This document shows positions 55,819 through 64,000 of a stretch of 64,000 nucleotides of DNA, one piece after another. This DNA is from Polynucleobacter sp. JS-JIR-II-50 (GTDB lineage: Bacteria > Pseudomonadota > Gammaproteobacteria > Burkholderiales > Burkholderiaceae), in assembly GCF_018687895.1 (NCBI RefSeq), contig NZ_CP061307.1, forward strand, positions 372,001-436,000, in the 5' to 3' direction. A model generated the notes under the pieces. It worked only from the letters and a program-made list of their open reading frames with translations, had not been told where the DNA came from and searched no databases. Every line of letters starts with the position of its first letter. Positions within the stretch are counted from its first letter, which is position 1. Position numbers and translations under genes: made by a program.

Positions 55819-57460
55819 GATCCGCAAGACGTGAGCGCTCACCGCGCGCCAATGTCACATGACCACCATGACGCCAGCCTTTGAAGCGATCCACCACATA
55901 AGTCAAACCAGAAGAACCTTCTGTTAAGTAAGGGGTATCAATCTGGGCGATATTACCTAAGCAAATAATTTTGGTTCCAGGGCCTGCACGGGTTACCAAA
56001 GTCTTCATTTGTTTAGGGGTTAAGTTTTGCGCCTCATCAATGATGACGAATTTACTCACAAAAGTTCTGCCGCGCATAAAGTTCATGCTTTTTACTTTAA
56101 TACGCGAACGAATTAATTCTTGAGTTGCAGCGCGACCCCATTCACCAGTACCACCATCTTCGTTGCGCTGTAATACCTCGAGATTGTCGTCAAATGCACC
56201 CATCCAAGGCTGCATTTTCTCTTCTTCGGTGCCTGGCAGGAAGCCAATATCTTCGCCCACAGGCACCGTGGCACGAGTAATGATGATTTCGTTATAGCGT
56301 TTGCTGTCGAGGACCTGTTCGAGGCCGGCGGCCAGTGCTAACAGGGTTTTACCGGTTCCCGCTTGACCCAATAAGGTCACAAAATCCACATCCGGATTCA
56401 TGAGTAGATTCATGGCAAAGTTCTGTTCGCGATTACGCGCAGTCACACTCCAAACATTATTTTTCTGATGAGAGAAGTCTCTGAGTGTTTGTAAGAGAGC
56501 GGTCTTGCCATTAATTTCTCTAACCTGTGCGTAGAAAGGTGTAGAGCCATCTGGATTTTCTTGATAAACAAACTGATTGACCAGCATGCTTTGTACGGAT
56601 GGCCCAGTTACTCTATAGAACATGGTGCCAGATTTTGAGTCAGCCCAACTTTCCATATCCTTGCCATGCTTAGGCCAAAAGTCTGCATTCAGCTGCATGA
56701 CTCCGGCATACATCAAGTCGCGATCTTCTAAAACTTGGTCATTGAAATAATCTTCAGCCGGCAAGCCAAGTGCGCGTGCCTTGATACGCATATTGATGTC
56801 TTTGGATACCAATACTACTTCTTGACCCTTACGAGTTTTTTGCAACTCACTGACTACTGCCAAAATCAGGTTGTCGCCCTTGCCTTCGGGCAAGCCTTCT
56901 GGCAATGCTTGAGTAGAGAATTTGGTTTGGAAGAAGAGGCGGCCAGTCACATCCTGGTTACCTAGCTTATTTAGAGGGATGCCTTCATCCAGAGTGCCGC
57001 TGGTGCCGGCAATCAGCTGGTCTAAGGATCTGCTGACAGTACGAGCATTACGAGCTACCTCTGTCATGCCTTTCTTGTGGTTATCCAACTCTTCTAGAGT
57101 CGTCATCGGCAGATAGAGATCGTGCTCGGAGAAACGGAACAAAGAGCTTGGGTCATGCATCAATACGTTGGTATCGAGAACAAATAAGCTTGGCGGCCCA
57201 GTACGAATTACACGTTTAGGTTTTGCGGGTGTAGGCGCCTTGCTTTCGTTTCGTGCATTGGAGGTGGGGCGATGATCCGCCTTAATCTTCTCGAGAGCTA
57301 CTTCTGCAGCGGATAAATCTTCCTCTGCGTCGTTGGTCCAGTCAACGGCTTCCACTACCACCGGTTTTGCTTGAGCAGGGCGTTTCTTTAAGTCGGGAGT
57401 ATCTTTGCGACTGAGTTTGACTTGATCAGCAATTTGAGTGGGGATTGGGGGCAGTGGCAT
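55799..57460 (-). CDS. phoH2: PhoH family protein with N-terminal PIN domain
   Basis: Predicted PIN-PhoH RNA helicase/ribonuclease, 553 residues from ATG 57460 (AGGAGAG upstream); a longer frame adds 13 non-conserved residues. Residues about 20-100 are Lys/Pro-rich, then a PIN nuclease domain (FVLDTNVLMHDPSSLFRF) and the PhoH ATPase domain with Walker A LLGQAGTGKT near residue 365. KFVIIDEAQNLTPKQMKTL contains Walker B. Its RNA substrate is unknown. A terminator-like hairpin sits just upstream of its ribosome-binding site. Confidence 0.9.
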   Translation of the reverse strand: MPLPPIPTQIADQVKLSRKDTPDLKKRPAQAKPVVVEAVDWTNDAEEDLSAAEVALEKIKADHRPTSNARNESKAPTPAKPKRVIRTGPPSLFVLDTNVLMHDPSSLFRFSEHDLYLPMTTLEELDNHKKGMTEVARNARTVSRSLDQLIAGTSGTLDEGIPLNKLGNQDVTGRLFFQTKFSTQALPEGLPEGKGDNLILAVVSELQKTRKGQEVVLVSKDINMRIKARALGLPAEDYFNDQVLEDRDLMYAGVMQLNADFWPKHGKDMESWADSKSGTMFYRVTGPSVQSMLVNQFVYQENPDGSTPFYAQVREINGKTALLQTLRDFSHQKNNVWSVTARNREQNFAMNLLMNPDVDFVTLLGQAGTGKTLLALAAGLEQVLDSKRYNEIIITRATVPVGEDIGFLPGTEEEKMQPWMGAFDDNLEVLQRNEDGGTGEWGRAATQELIRSRIKVKSMNFMRGRTFVSKFVIIDEAQNLTPKQMKTLVTRAGPGTKIICLGNIAQIDTPYLTEGSSGLTYVVDRFKGWRHGGHVTLARGERSRLADHAADAL

Positions 57461-57469
57461 GGACTCTCC

Positions 57470-57508
57470 TAAAAGAAAAAACCGCCAAGCGGATTGCATT
57501 GACGGTTT
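57470..57508 (-). terminator. Terminator-like hairpin directly upstream of phoH
   Basis: On the minus strand, AAACCG and CGGTTT (or the inner CCGC-TTG-GCGG) form a stem that runs into TTTTTTCTTTT, then AGGAGAG and the phoH ATG. It may end transcription from the peroxiredoxin gene or act as an attenuator for phoH. Confidence 0.45.
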
Positions 57509-57692
57509 ATTGCGAAACTAGTTGTGGTGAGGACTGAAAAACGGAGGGGGTTGCTCCCCGTACCTGATCTGAGATATTCAGGTTTCTGATTCAAACGGAT
57601 TGTCAGACTTTCCCGTCGTTTACGGTGCATATGAATCACTTTACCCCAAATTTTGGGGTTTGCAAGCACCTCAGATCAAATTATTGTAAAAA

Positions 57693-58160
57693 TTATTTAG
57701 TGGCTTGAGCAGCTTGTAACACTTCCGTCACATGACCTGGAACCTTCAGGCCGCGCCACTCTTTTGCTAGCTTGCCAGAGGAGTCAAATAGGAAGGTGCT
57801 GCGCTCGACGCCACGGACTTGCTTGCCATACATATTCTTCATCTTCATGACGCCAAAGATCTGACAAAGCGTTTCTTCGGTATCGGCAACCAGCTCAAAA
57901 GGGAGTTCTAGTTTGCTGCGGAAATTGTCATGTGACTTGAGGCTATCTCGGGAGACCCCGACCACCAGAGTATTGGCTTTTGTAAATGCTTCAATGTTGT
58001 CTCTAAACTCTCCAGACTCAGCAGTGCAGCCTGGCGTCATATCTTTAGGGTAGAAGTAGAGAACCAGCTTTTTACCTTTTGCGGACGCAGGTGAAAACAT
58101 TAATCCAGAAGTTGCTGGAATCGCGCACTGTGGCATAGGTTGACCGATGGCTACTGTCAT
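57693..58160 (-). CDS. bcp: Thioredoxin-dependent thiol peroxidase (BCP/PrxQ family)
   Basis: Peroxiredoxin reducing H2O2 and organic peroxides. The 155 residues have the peroxidatic Cys45 in YPKDMTPGCTAESGEFRD. E. coli BCP has its resolving Cys five residues later at 50; here that position is Gly. Cys12 and Cys99 remain as other candidates, so it may work as a one-Cys type or with Cys99. It lies downstream of the arn genes on the same strand, 32 bases after arnD. Confidence 0.93.
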   Translation of the reverse strand: MTVAIGQPMPQCAIPATSGLMFSPASAKGKKLVLYFYPKDMTPGCTAESGEFRDNIEAFTKANTLVVGVSRDSLKSHDNFRSKLELPFELVADTEETLCQIFGVMKMKNMYGKQVRGVERSTFLFDSSGKLAKEWRGLKVPGHVTEVLQAAQATK

Positions 58161-58192
58161 GATGATCCTTTGTTGGTTGTTGTCTCTAAGTT

Positions 58193-59110
58193 CTAGTTAT
58201 TTTGAATGATTAAGTCGCCACTGCGATTGGGTATTTCTCCCCAGGCCAGCGGTAGTACGGCTATTTTATCGAGTTGCTTTGTGGCTTCCCAAGATTTATG
58301 AAGCTCGCCCATGGTGACTAGGTCGTGGCCTTGATTTAGCCATCCAGCCAGTAGCTGCTCAAAGGCAGGCAATAGCTTTTGCCCCTCTAGTTCAGCATGG
58401 AGCGTGAAGACTTGGTCATTTGGATTGCTTTGGGTGATTTCTAATAACTTTTTGACTGCGCCAAATTCATCTGCGCCATCGATCCCAATGAGTTCATCAA
58501 AGGTAGGGAGTGTGGTTGGGTACTGAACATGCTTCGCTTTTCCTGAAGGCAGTGCAAGACGATAAGGCATGAGATTGGGTTCGGCCCTACCATCAGAAGA
58601 GTAGGTAATTCCCCATTGATCGAGTTGCTCAAAGGCTGCTTCGTTCATTTGCCATCCGGCTGCTCCATAAGTGACTGGGGCATGGCCAAAGATTTCTACA
58701 AAGCGATCCCAGCTTTTTTGCATCATCGCTTTTGTCCAGGATGCATCTTGATTGCGAACGGCATCTTGCCAGGCTACGTGATCCCAAGTATGAATACCTG
58801 TCTCATGACCTGCTTTATCAATTGCGCGCATTTCTGCCGCAGCTTTTTTACCGATGTCTGGTCCAGGAAGGAGAACGCCGTATAGCAAAGTCTTAATACC
58901 GTAGTGCTCCACAACAGAGGTGCGACTGACTTTCTTCAGAAAGCCAGGGCGGAAGACGCGTTTTAAGGCCCAGCCGGTATGGTCAGGCCCAAGACTAAAT
59001 AGAAAGGTGGCTTTAAGGCCAAAACGCTCCAAAGTGCGGGCTAGATTGGGTACGCCCTCTTTAGTTCCACGTAAGGTATCAACATCAACCTTGAGAGCAA
59101 TCTTAGCCAT
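58193..59110 (-). CDS. arnD: 4-deoxy-4-formamido-L-arabinose-phosphoundecaprenol deformylase ArnD
   Basis: Removes the formyl group from the undecaprenyl-linked sugar before export, at the membrane. The 305-residue NodB-type polysaccharide deacetylase has KVDVDTLRGTKEGVPNL (metal/catalytic Asp) and HETGIHTWDHVAW (His pair), plus TYGAAGWQMNE. The sequence fits ArnD better than generic deacetylases because of the DVDT opening and RVFRPGFLKKVSRT. It is the last gene of the arn order in the window. Confidence 0.92.
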   Translation of the reverse strand: MAKIALKVDVDTLRGTKEGVPNLARTLERFGLKATFLFSLGPDHTGWALKRVFRPGFLKKVSRTSVVEHYGIKTLLYGVLLPGPDIGKKAAAEMRAIDKAGHETGIHTWDHVAWQDAVRNQDASWTKAMMQKSWDRFVEIFGHAPVTYGAAGWQMNEAAFEQLDQWGITYSSDGRAEPNLMPYRLALPSGKAKHVQYPTTLPTFDELIGIDGADEFGAVKKLLEITQSNPNDQVFTLHAELEGQKLLPAFEQLLAGWLNQGHDLVTMGELHKSWEATKQLDKIAVLPLAWGEIPNRSGDLIIQNN

Positions 59111-59132
59111 GTACCTTTGAATTTGCTTTCGC

Positions 59133-60179
59133 TTATTCTTTATCTACTAAAGTGCGCGCTTTTTCTACATCTTCACGATAGGCTTCAAAAATATTCTTGA
59201 GCGCATCTGACATCGTAGTGGTTGGCTTCCAACCCAGTTCGCTCATCGTATTGTCAATTGCTGGAACACGATTTTGAACGTCTTGATAGCCTTCACCGTA
59301 GTAAGCGCCCGAAGTAGTTTCTACAATCTTCACTTCATTGGCATTCTTTGCATACTCCGGAATACTGCGCGCGATTTCTAGCATCTGATTGGCTAGCTCA
59401 CGGATAGAGTGATTGTTCTTTGGATTGCCGATGTTGTAGATCTTGCCGTTAGCAACACCATCTTTGTTATCGATGATGCGCATCAAAGCATCGATACCAT
59501 CGTCAATATAAGTAAAGGCACGTTTCTGGGCGCCGCCGTCAACCACGTTGATAGATTCACCGCGAACGATATGACCTAAGAACTGAGTCACAACGCGGGA
59601 TGAGCCTTCTTTTGGTGTGTAGATACTATCTAAACCAGGGCCAATCCAGTTAAATGGGCGGAAGAGAGTAAAGCGTAAGCCTTCCATGCCATAGCCCCAG
59701 ATCACACGGTCCATCAACTGTTTCGAGCAAGCATAGATCCAGCGTGGCTTGTTAATTGGGCCATAAACCATATTCGATTTAGCAGGATCAAATTCACCAT
59801 CCTCACACATTCCATACACTTCAGAAGTTGATGGGAATACCAAATGCTTTTTGTACTTAACAGCAGAGCGCACGATTGGGAGATTGGCTTCGAAGTCGAG
59901 CTCAAATACTTTGAGTGGTTGCTGAACATACGTAGCTGGCGTTGCGATCGCTACTAAAGGCAAGATGACATCGCATTTGCGAATGTGATATTCAACCCAC
60001 TCTTTATTGATCGTGATGTCGCCTTCAAAGAAGTGCATGCGTGGATGGTTAACCAAATCACCAAGACGATCGTTTTGCATATCCATGCCATAGACATCCC
60101 AATCGGTTGTCTCGAGAATGCGCTTGGAAAGGTGGTGACCAATAAAACCATTAACACCAAGAATGAGTACTTTTTTCAT
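59133..60179 (-). CDS. UDP-glucuronic acid dehydrogenase/decarboxylase (ArnA C-terminal-domain homologue)
   Basis: Oxidises and decarboxylates UDP-glucuronic acid to UDP-4-keto-arabinose, step one of Ara4N synthesis. The 348-residue SDR-extended protein has VLILGVNGFIGHHL (NAD), PSTSEVYGMC, NKPRWIYACSKQLMDRVIW (Tyr/Lys) and FTLFRPFNWIGPGLDS, all matching ArnA's dehydrogenase domain. In E. coli it is fused to a formyltransferase; here the latter is the next gene upstream on the same strand. The 37-base gap fits co-transcription. Confidence 0.93.
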   Translation of the reverse strand: MKKVLILGVNGFIGHHLSKRILETTDWDVYGMDMQNDRLGDLVNHPRMHFFEGDITINKEWVEYHIRKCDVILPLVAIATPATYVQQPLKVFELDFEANLPIVRSAVKYKKHLVFPSTSEVYGMCEDGEFDPAKSNMVYGPINKPRWIYACSKQLMDRVIWGYGMEGLRFTLFRPFNWIGPGLDSIYTPKEGSSRVVTQFLGHIVRGESINVVDGGAQKRAFTYIDDGIDALMRIIDNKDGVANGKIYNIGNPKNNHSIRELANQMLEIARSIPEYAKNANEVKIVETTSGAYYGEGYQDVQNRVPAIDNTMSELGWKPTTTMSDALKNIFEAYREDVEKARTLVDKE

Positions 60180-60216
60180 CTCTACTGCCTCGTTTTAATC
60201 TAATTTATGTCGCTAC

Positions 60217-61086
60217 TTATTTGCTTGCTGGAAACCATTCCAATACTTCAACTGCTTGATGGTCGCCACAAATGCCGAATACCCGATTATCAACCACTTG
60301 GATGCCGCAAACCTCAAGATTGAGCTTGGCCGGAAATGGCCCGTTTAGGCTGGTGCGGGCCACAATCATGGTTTTGCCATCATGGTCACTAAAGGCGCCC
60401 GGATAAGGGGGTGCAACCGCCCTAACCAGGTCGTGGACCTGTTTGGCGGTCTGATTCCAATGAATTTGCCCATCCGCAGGCTTACGACCGCCAAAATAAC
60501 TGCCTTTTTGGAGCTCGTTCGCCTTGCGGGGAATAATTCCTTTTAGAAGGCTAGGCAAGGCCTGATCGATCACACTCACGGCAGCCTGACTGACCTTACC
60601 AAATACTTCAGTGGCGGTCTCATCTGGGTCGATGCTGACGGCTGCTTGCCCAACAATATCTCCCGCATCCGGTTTTGCTTCCATGACGTGTAAAGTTGCG
60701 CCGGTCTGCGTTTCGCCATGCAGAATGGCCCAATTAACTGGCGCACGTCCGCGGTATTTTGGTAGTAGTGAGCCATGCATATTGAGTGCGGCAATTTTGG
60801 CGCAAGCCAAAATCTGCTCCGGAATCATGAAGCGATAGTAGAAAGAAAAAATATAGTCAGGAGCTAAAGCTTGCAGCTTAGGAATTAACTCTACTAATTC
60901 ATTAGCGTTCGGAGTGACGTAAGAAATATTTTTTTCTTGACAGATTTTTGCAACACTCCCAAACCATACGTTCTCATTGGGGTCATCTTGATGGGTTACT
61001 ACTAGATCGACTTTTATGCCCGCATTGAGAAGTGCTTTGAGGCAGTTGACGCCAACATCGTGATAAGCAAAGACGACCGCGTGCAA
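60217..61086 (-). CDS. UDP-Ara4N formyltransferase (ArnA N-terminal-domain homologue)
   Basis: Formylates UDP-4-amino-4-deoxy-L-arabinose with 10-formyltetrahydrofolate. The 289 residues open MHAVVFAYHDVGVNCLKALL, contain the catalytic Asn-His-Asp set (ALNMHGSLLPKYRGRAPVNW and EAKPDAGDIVGQ) and end with a C-terminal OB-like domain. The FAYHDVG opening is the ArnA type, not methionyl-tRNA formyltransferase. It abuts arnC with no spacer, and the dehydrogenase half follows 37 bases on. Confidence 0.92.
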   Translation of the reverse strand: MHAVVFAYHDVGVNCLKALLNAGIKVDLVVTHQDDPNENVWFGSVAKICQEKNISYVTPNANELVELIPKLQALAPDYIFSFYYRFMIPEQILACAKIAALNMHGSLLPKYRGRAPVNWAILHGETQTGATLHVMEAKPDAGDIVGQAAVSIDPDETATEVFGKVSQAAVSVIDQALPSLLKGIIPRKANELQKGSYFGGRKPADGQIHWNQTAKQVHDLVRAVAPPYPGAFSDHDGKTMIVARTSLNGPFPAKLNLEVCGIQVVDNRVFGICGDHQAVEVLEWFPASK

Positions 61087-62049
61087 TTATTTTTTCTCTA
61101 AAACGGTTTGCACTACATAACGAGGGCGCTTGCGGATTTGCTGATAGATGCGACCAATATATTCACCTAAAAGACCGAGCCCAAAGAGCATTACACCAAT
61201 CAGGAAGAAGGTTAGGGCGAATAGGGTAAATACACCCTCAACCTCAGCACCCAGAAGGAATCGACGCACTAGCAGGTAGACGAACAAGCTACCAGCAGCA
61301 AGGGATAGCAGCATGCCAAGTATTGAGAAGATCTGCAACGGCATGACGGAGAAACCAGTGACTAAGTCAAAGTTCAAGCGAATCAATTGGTACAAGCTGT
61401 ATTTGGATTCACCAGCAAAACGCTCTTCGTGTTTGACGGTAATTTCTACTGGGTTTGCAGAAAAAGTATATGCCAGTGCCGGGATAAATGTATTGCTCTC
61501 ATCGCATTGACGTACTAAGTCAACAATGCGACGGCTATATCCACGCAACATACAACCTTGATCAGTCATCGTGATGCGGGTAATGTTTTCGCGCAAGCGA
61601 TTCATAGCACGTGAAGCAAATTTTCTGAAGAAACTATCGCGGCGATCGGCGCGAATAGTGCCTACGTAATCATGACCTTTTAATAGCTGCTCAGTTAAAG
61701 CATCAATTTCTTCGGGAGGATTTTGTAGATCTGCATCCAAAGTAATGATGTGCTCGCCTTTGGCGTATTCAAAGCCAGCCATGATGGCCATATGTTGGCC
61801 AAAGTTGCTGTGAAATAAAACGGCACGGGTTACATCAGGACGTAACTCGACTTGCTTGGAAAGAATGCCAGCAGAACGATCTTTGCTACCGTCGTTAACA
61901 AATACGATCTCGTAGGTGATCTTGCGTTTGGTAGCCAGAGTATCTAATGCTGGATAAAGGCGATCGAATAGAGCCTGGAGACCATCTTCCTCGTTGTAAA
62001 CGGGAATAACAATGCTGAGTGTTGGGTTGGCAACTAAATTTGCAGTCAT
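61087..62049 (-). CDS. arnC: Undecaprenyl-phosphate 4-deoxy-4-formamido-L-arabinose transferase ArnC
   Basis: GT2 glycosyltransferase that loads the formylated sugar on undecaprenyl phosphate. The 320 residues have the GT2 opening SIVIPVYNEEDGLQALFDRL, the metal-binding DADLQNPPEEI and two C-terminal membrane helices (about 230-255 and 265-295). The ending is RPRYVVQ. ArnC and DPM1-like proteins are similar, but the flanking arnB and ArnA homologues settle the call. Confidence 0.92.
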   Translation of the reverse strand: MTANLVANPTLSIVIPVYNEEDGLQALFDRLYPALDTLATKRKITYEIVFVNDGSKDRSAGILSKQVELRPDVTRAVLFHSNFGQHMAIMAGFEYAKGEHIITLDADLQNPPEEIDALTEQLLKGHDYVGTIRADRRDSFFRKFASRAMNRLRENITRITMTDQGCMLRGYSRRIVDLVRQCDESNTFIPALAYTFSANPVEITVKHEERFAGESKYSLYQLIRLNFDLVTGFSVMPLQIFSILGMLLSLAAGSLFVYLLVRRFLLGAEVEGVFTLFALTFFLIGVMLFGLGLLGEYIGRIYQQIRKRPRYVVQTVLEKK

Positions 62050-62090
62050 GCTGCAATTTTGCCTGATTCTTTGGGTTTAACCCAGGAACG

Positions 62091-63257
62091 CTAGTTTTTG
62101 CGGTATTTCTGCAAAATTCCGACCAATCCGCTGGCTATGCGGCCAATATCCTCATCGGTCATTGCAGGAAATAAGGGGAGGGTGAGAATGGATCGACCAA
62201 TGCGTTCGGCGATTGGTGTGTCGGATATTTTGTAGCCTTGGTTTTTGTAAAGTGTGAACCCGGTAATTGTGGGGTAATGAACGCCAGTGCCAATACCAAG
62301 ATCTTTTAGCTCCATCATCACTTGGGCCCGATCCGTATTGATCTGCTCGAGTGGCAAAACAACTTGAAACATATGCCAGTTGCTATCAGTGAAATTTTCT
62401 ACTGGGAGTTCTAATTTCAAATCTTCCAATCCAGCAGATTTTAATTTGGCACGCAGCACAGCAAAGTATTGGTGCGCGAGTTCAGCACGACGTGCTTGAT
62501 AAGAGGGAAGTTGCTTGAGCTGTTCAAGACCAATGGCTGCATTCACATCAGTCAAGTTATCTTTGCCACCCAATACGTCTACGTCCATGCCATCCATGCC
62601 TTGACGAGTTAATCCTTGGAGGCGGAATTTTTCAGCGAGCTTTGCTTCATCGAGGTTATTGAGAACAAGGCAGCCACCCTCAACAGTAGTGAGGCTCTTG
62701 TTGGCCTGGAAGCTAAAGCTCACCAGGTCACCAAAGCTGCCAATCTTCTTGCCTTGCCACTGTGAGCCAAAGGCCTGAGCTGCATCCTCAATCACGCGAA
62801 GCTTGTGTTGTTCGGCTAGTACGTAGAGCTGATTCATGTCAACGGGAAGACCGGCCAAATAGACGGGCATGATCGCGCGTGTCTTAGGTGTGATTGCGGC
62901 AGCAACTTTATTTAGATCAATATTGCGTGTAATGGGATCAATATCTACAAAGACTGGTTTGGCGCCAACACCCAAAATCACATTAGAAGTCGCTACCCAA
63001 GAAATTGGAGTGGTAATGACTTCATCGCCATCGCCAATACCGGCAACCTGCAAGGCAATTTTCATGGTTGCGGTGCCATTGGCAAAACAGCGTACCGGAC
63101 GACCGCCAAAGTATTTACTTAAAGCAGCTTCAAACTCGGCCAACTTCGGTCCGGATGTCACCCATCCTGAACGCAATACTTCTGAAACAGCATCGATGGT
63201 TTCTTGATTGAAGCTAGGGCGCGTAAAAGGAATGAATGGAGAATTGGTGTCTGACAT
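62091..63257 (-). CDS. arnB: UDP-4-amino-4-deoxy-L-arabinose aminotransferase ArnB
   Basis: PLP enzyme that aminates UDP-4-keto-arabinose with glutamate. The 388 residues are of the DegT/DnrJ/EryC1 type: FTRPSFNQETIDAVSEVLRSGW opening, RVIEDAAQAFGSQW, and the PLP Lys in SFQANKSLTTVEGG. The substrate is inferred from the neighbourhood, since this family also serves other sugars. It lies between arnT and arnC on the same strand. Confidence 0.92.
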   Translation of the reverse strand: MSDTNSPFIPFTRPSFNQETIDAVSEVLRSGWVTSGPKLAEFEAALSKYFGGRPVRCFANGTATMKIALQVAGIGDGDEVITTPISWVATSNVILGVGAKPVFVDIDPITRNIDLNKVAAAITPKTRAIMPVYLAGLPVDMNQLYVLAEQHKLRVIEDAAQAFGSQWQGKKIGSFGDLVSFSFQANKSLTTVEGGCLVLNNLDEAKLAEKFRLQGLTRQGMDGMDVDVLGGKDNLTDVNAAIGLEQLKQLPSYQARRAELAHQYFAVLRAKLKSAGLEDLKLELPVENFTDSNWHMFQVVLPLEQINTDRAQVMMELKDLGIGTGVHYPTITGFTLYKNQGYKISDTPIAERIGRSILTLPLFPAMTDEDIGRIASGLVGILQKYRKN

Positions 63258-63268
63258 GGTGTTCTATA

Positions 63269-64000
63269 TTACCGCGCTGGGGTCGGTGTATCGGGATGTT
63301 TCACAATCACTCTGCGAGAGTCGCGATCGACTTCCTGCATGGGGAAGTTCTGGGCCTTTAACGTCTCAAATTGCTCTGGAACCATCATGGCATAGGCCGT
63401 TTGATCTTCTTGCCAGCGGGTAATAAAGGCTTCTAAGGTCGGCATCCAAAGCTCTGGCTCTTGATTGACTCCAAACTCGAGTTCATCAGGAGATTCCACC
63501 ATGATCATGGTTCTGCCTAAGTAGAAAGGCATGGTGTGATCTAAAAGACGCACTGAATAGAAATTCACTTTTTCTGGAATAGAGGCTTTGACTCGCTCTA
63601 CCAGGTCGATGCCCGATACAGCGCGACCCAAAGTCTCATGACCTGTTCCTGCGATGATGGCGCACAGAAAGAAACCACCAGCAAAACTCACAATACTTTG
63701 AATGCCATTGCGCTTGCTTTGCCATGCTGCGTAAGCGCTAAAACTGACAAGTGCTACTAATGCAGCAATCACCCAATAGGTATATTGCGCATAAGCTTCA
63801 ATCTCATCAGGTCTTGCTTGTTTGCCAATGGCATCTAAAAAGAAAAATCCAACACACCCCAAAATTGCAAAGCAAAGTGTCTGTAATTTCCATGGTAATG
63901 CCATAGTGTTGGTGTGACCAAGTAAGCGATCTAAACGATTACCAATAATTAAAGCGAGCGCTGGGAAAACGGGGATGATGTAGCCAGGCAATTTGGAGTG
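63269..64000 (-). CDS. arnT: Glycosyltransferase family 39 protein, ArnT-like, C-terminal part (continues beyond window)
   Basis: ArnT transfers Ara4N from undecaprenyl phosphate to lipid A on the periplasmic side. Only the C-terminal 243 codons lie in the window; the frame stays open to base 64000, and the first visible codons read HSKLPGYIIPVFPALALI. SKLPGY-x-x-P-x-FPALA is the ArnT/GT39 signature. Two or three membrane helices follow, then a soluble domain. It is first in the visible arn order, 12 bases before arnB. The rest of the gene, including the catalytic N-terminal loops, must be read from the next window. Confidence 0.87.
   Translation of the reverse strand, partial: HSKLPGYIIPVFPALALIIGNRLDRLLGHTNTMALPWKLQTLCFAILGCVGFFFLDAIGKQARPDEIEAYAQYTYWVIAALVALVSFSAYAAWQSKRNGIQSIVSFAGGFFLCAIIAGTGHETLGRAVSGIDLVERVKASIPEKVNFYSVRLLDHTMPFYLGRTMIMVESPDELEFGVNQEPELWMPTLEAFITRWQEDQTAYAMMVPEQFETLKAQNFPMQEVDRDSRRVIVKHPDTPTPAR

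Noticed and set aside
60217..61086. Methionyl-tRNA formyltransferase (Fmt)
   Set aside because: The FAYHDVG opening, length and position between arnC and the ArnA-type dehydrogenase fit ArnA; Fmt is usually beside def or rsmB.

Overview
The window looks like a contiguous chromosomal segment of a small-genome betaproteobacterium, most likely Polynucleobacter or a close Burkholderiaceae relative. This is inferred from gene content and order (rpsF-priB-rpsR-rplI-dnaB, mucD-lepA-lepB-rnc-era-recO-pdxJ-acpS-nagZ, EarP-type EF-P), moderate base composition and very tight gene packing. No species search was possible. Almost all of the sequence codes, with many stop/start overlaps and only one gene-free stretch over 300 bases (21470-21933, the probable rne leader plus the rluC upstream region).

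Layout. 1-10.5 kb: a molybdenum and redox accessory region with msrP (5' end outside the window), lipocalin, an MBL-fold hydrolase, a YdfG-type dehydrogenase, rsuA, phhB, a secreted xanthine-dehydrogenase-family pair (iorA/iorB type), msrQ and an SRAP protein. 10.6-18.8 kb: a PpiC foldase, then fdxA-fnr-thyA-folA on the minus strand, a 2-hydroxyacid dehydrogenase, and the molybdenum cofactor operon moaA-mobA-moeA, which could supply both molybdoenzymes at the left. 18.8-24.6 kb: rne with a long leader, rluC, a HAD phosphatase and sppA. 24.6-32.4 kb: an RsmI-like methyltransferase and yceF, then yceD-rpmF-plsX-fabH-fabD-fabG-acpP-fabF for type II fatty acid synthesis. 32.5-41.4 kb: mucD/degQ-lepA-lepB-rnc-era-recO-pdxJ-acpS-nagZ. 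41.5-48.5 kb: efp and its arginine rhamnosyltransferase earP, uvrC, pgsA, tRNA-Gly, tRNA-Cys, a lipoprotein, lexA and an asparaginase. 48.6-52.7 kb: rpsF-priB-rpsR-rplI-dnaB. 52.7-57.5 kb: a PsiF-repeat protein, an autotransporter, an NlpC/P60 hydrolase and a PIN-PhoH protein. 57.7-64 kb: a peroxiredoxin and an arn cluster (arnT-arnB-arnC-formyltransferase-dehydrogenase-arnD) for 4-amino-4-deoxy-L-arabinose modification of lipid A, with the two ArnA activities on separate genes.

The most unusual object is a 352-residue intein inside the replicative helicase DnaB, placed between the Lys and Thr of the Walker A motif. It begins with Ala rather than Cys or Ser, carries Trp, Cys and Thr where class 3 (W-C-T) inteins have them, and contains two LAGLIDADG-type motifs. 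Its Arg codon usage in the endonuclease part differs sharply from that of the host gene. Other points of interest are a lexA promoter that predicts a leaderless, operator-overlapped transcript, the absence of rpoE-rseAB between fabF and mucD, separated msrP and msrQ, a structured rpsF leader, a long rne leader, and earP and uvrC start codons that overlap on opposite strands.
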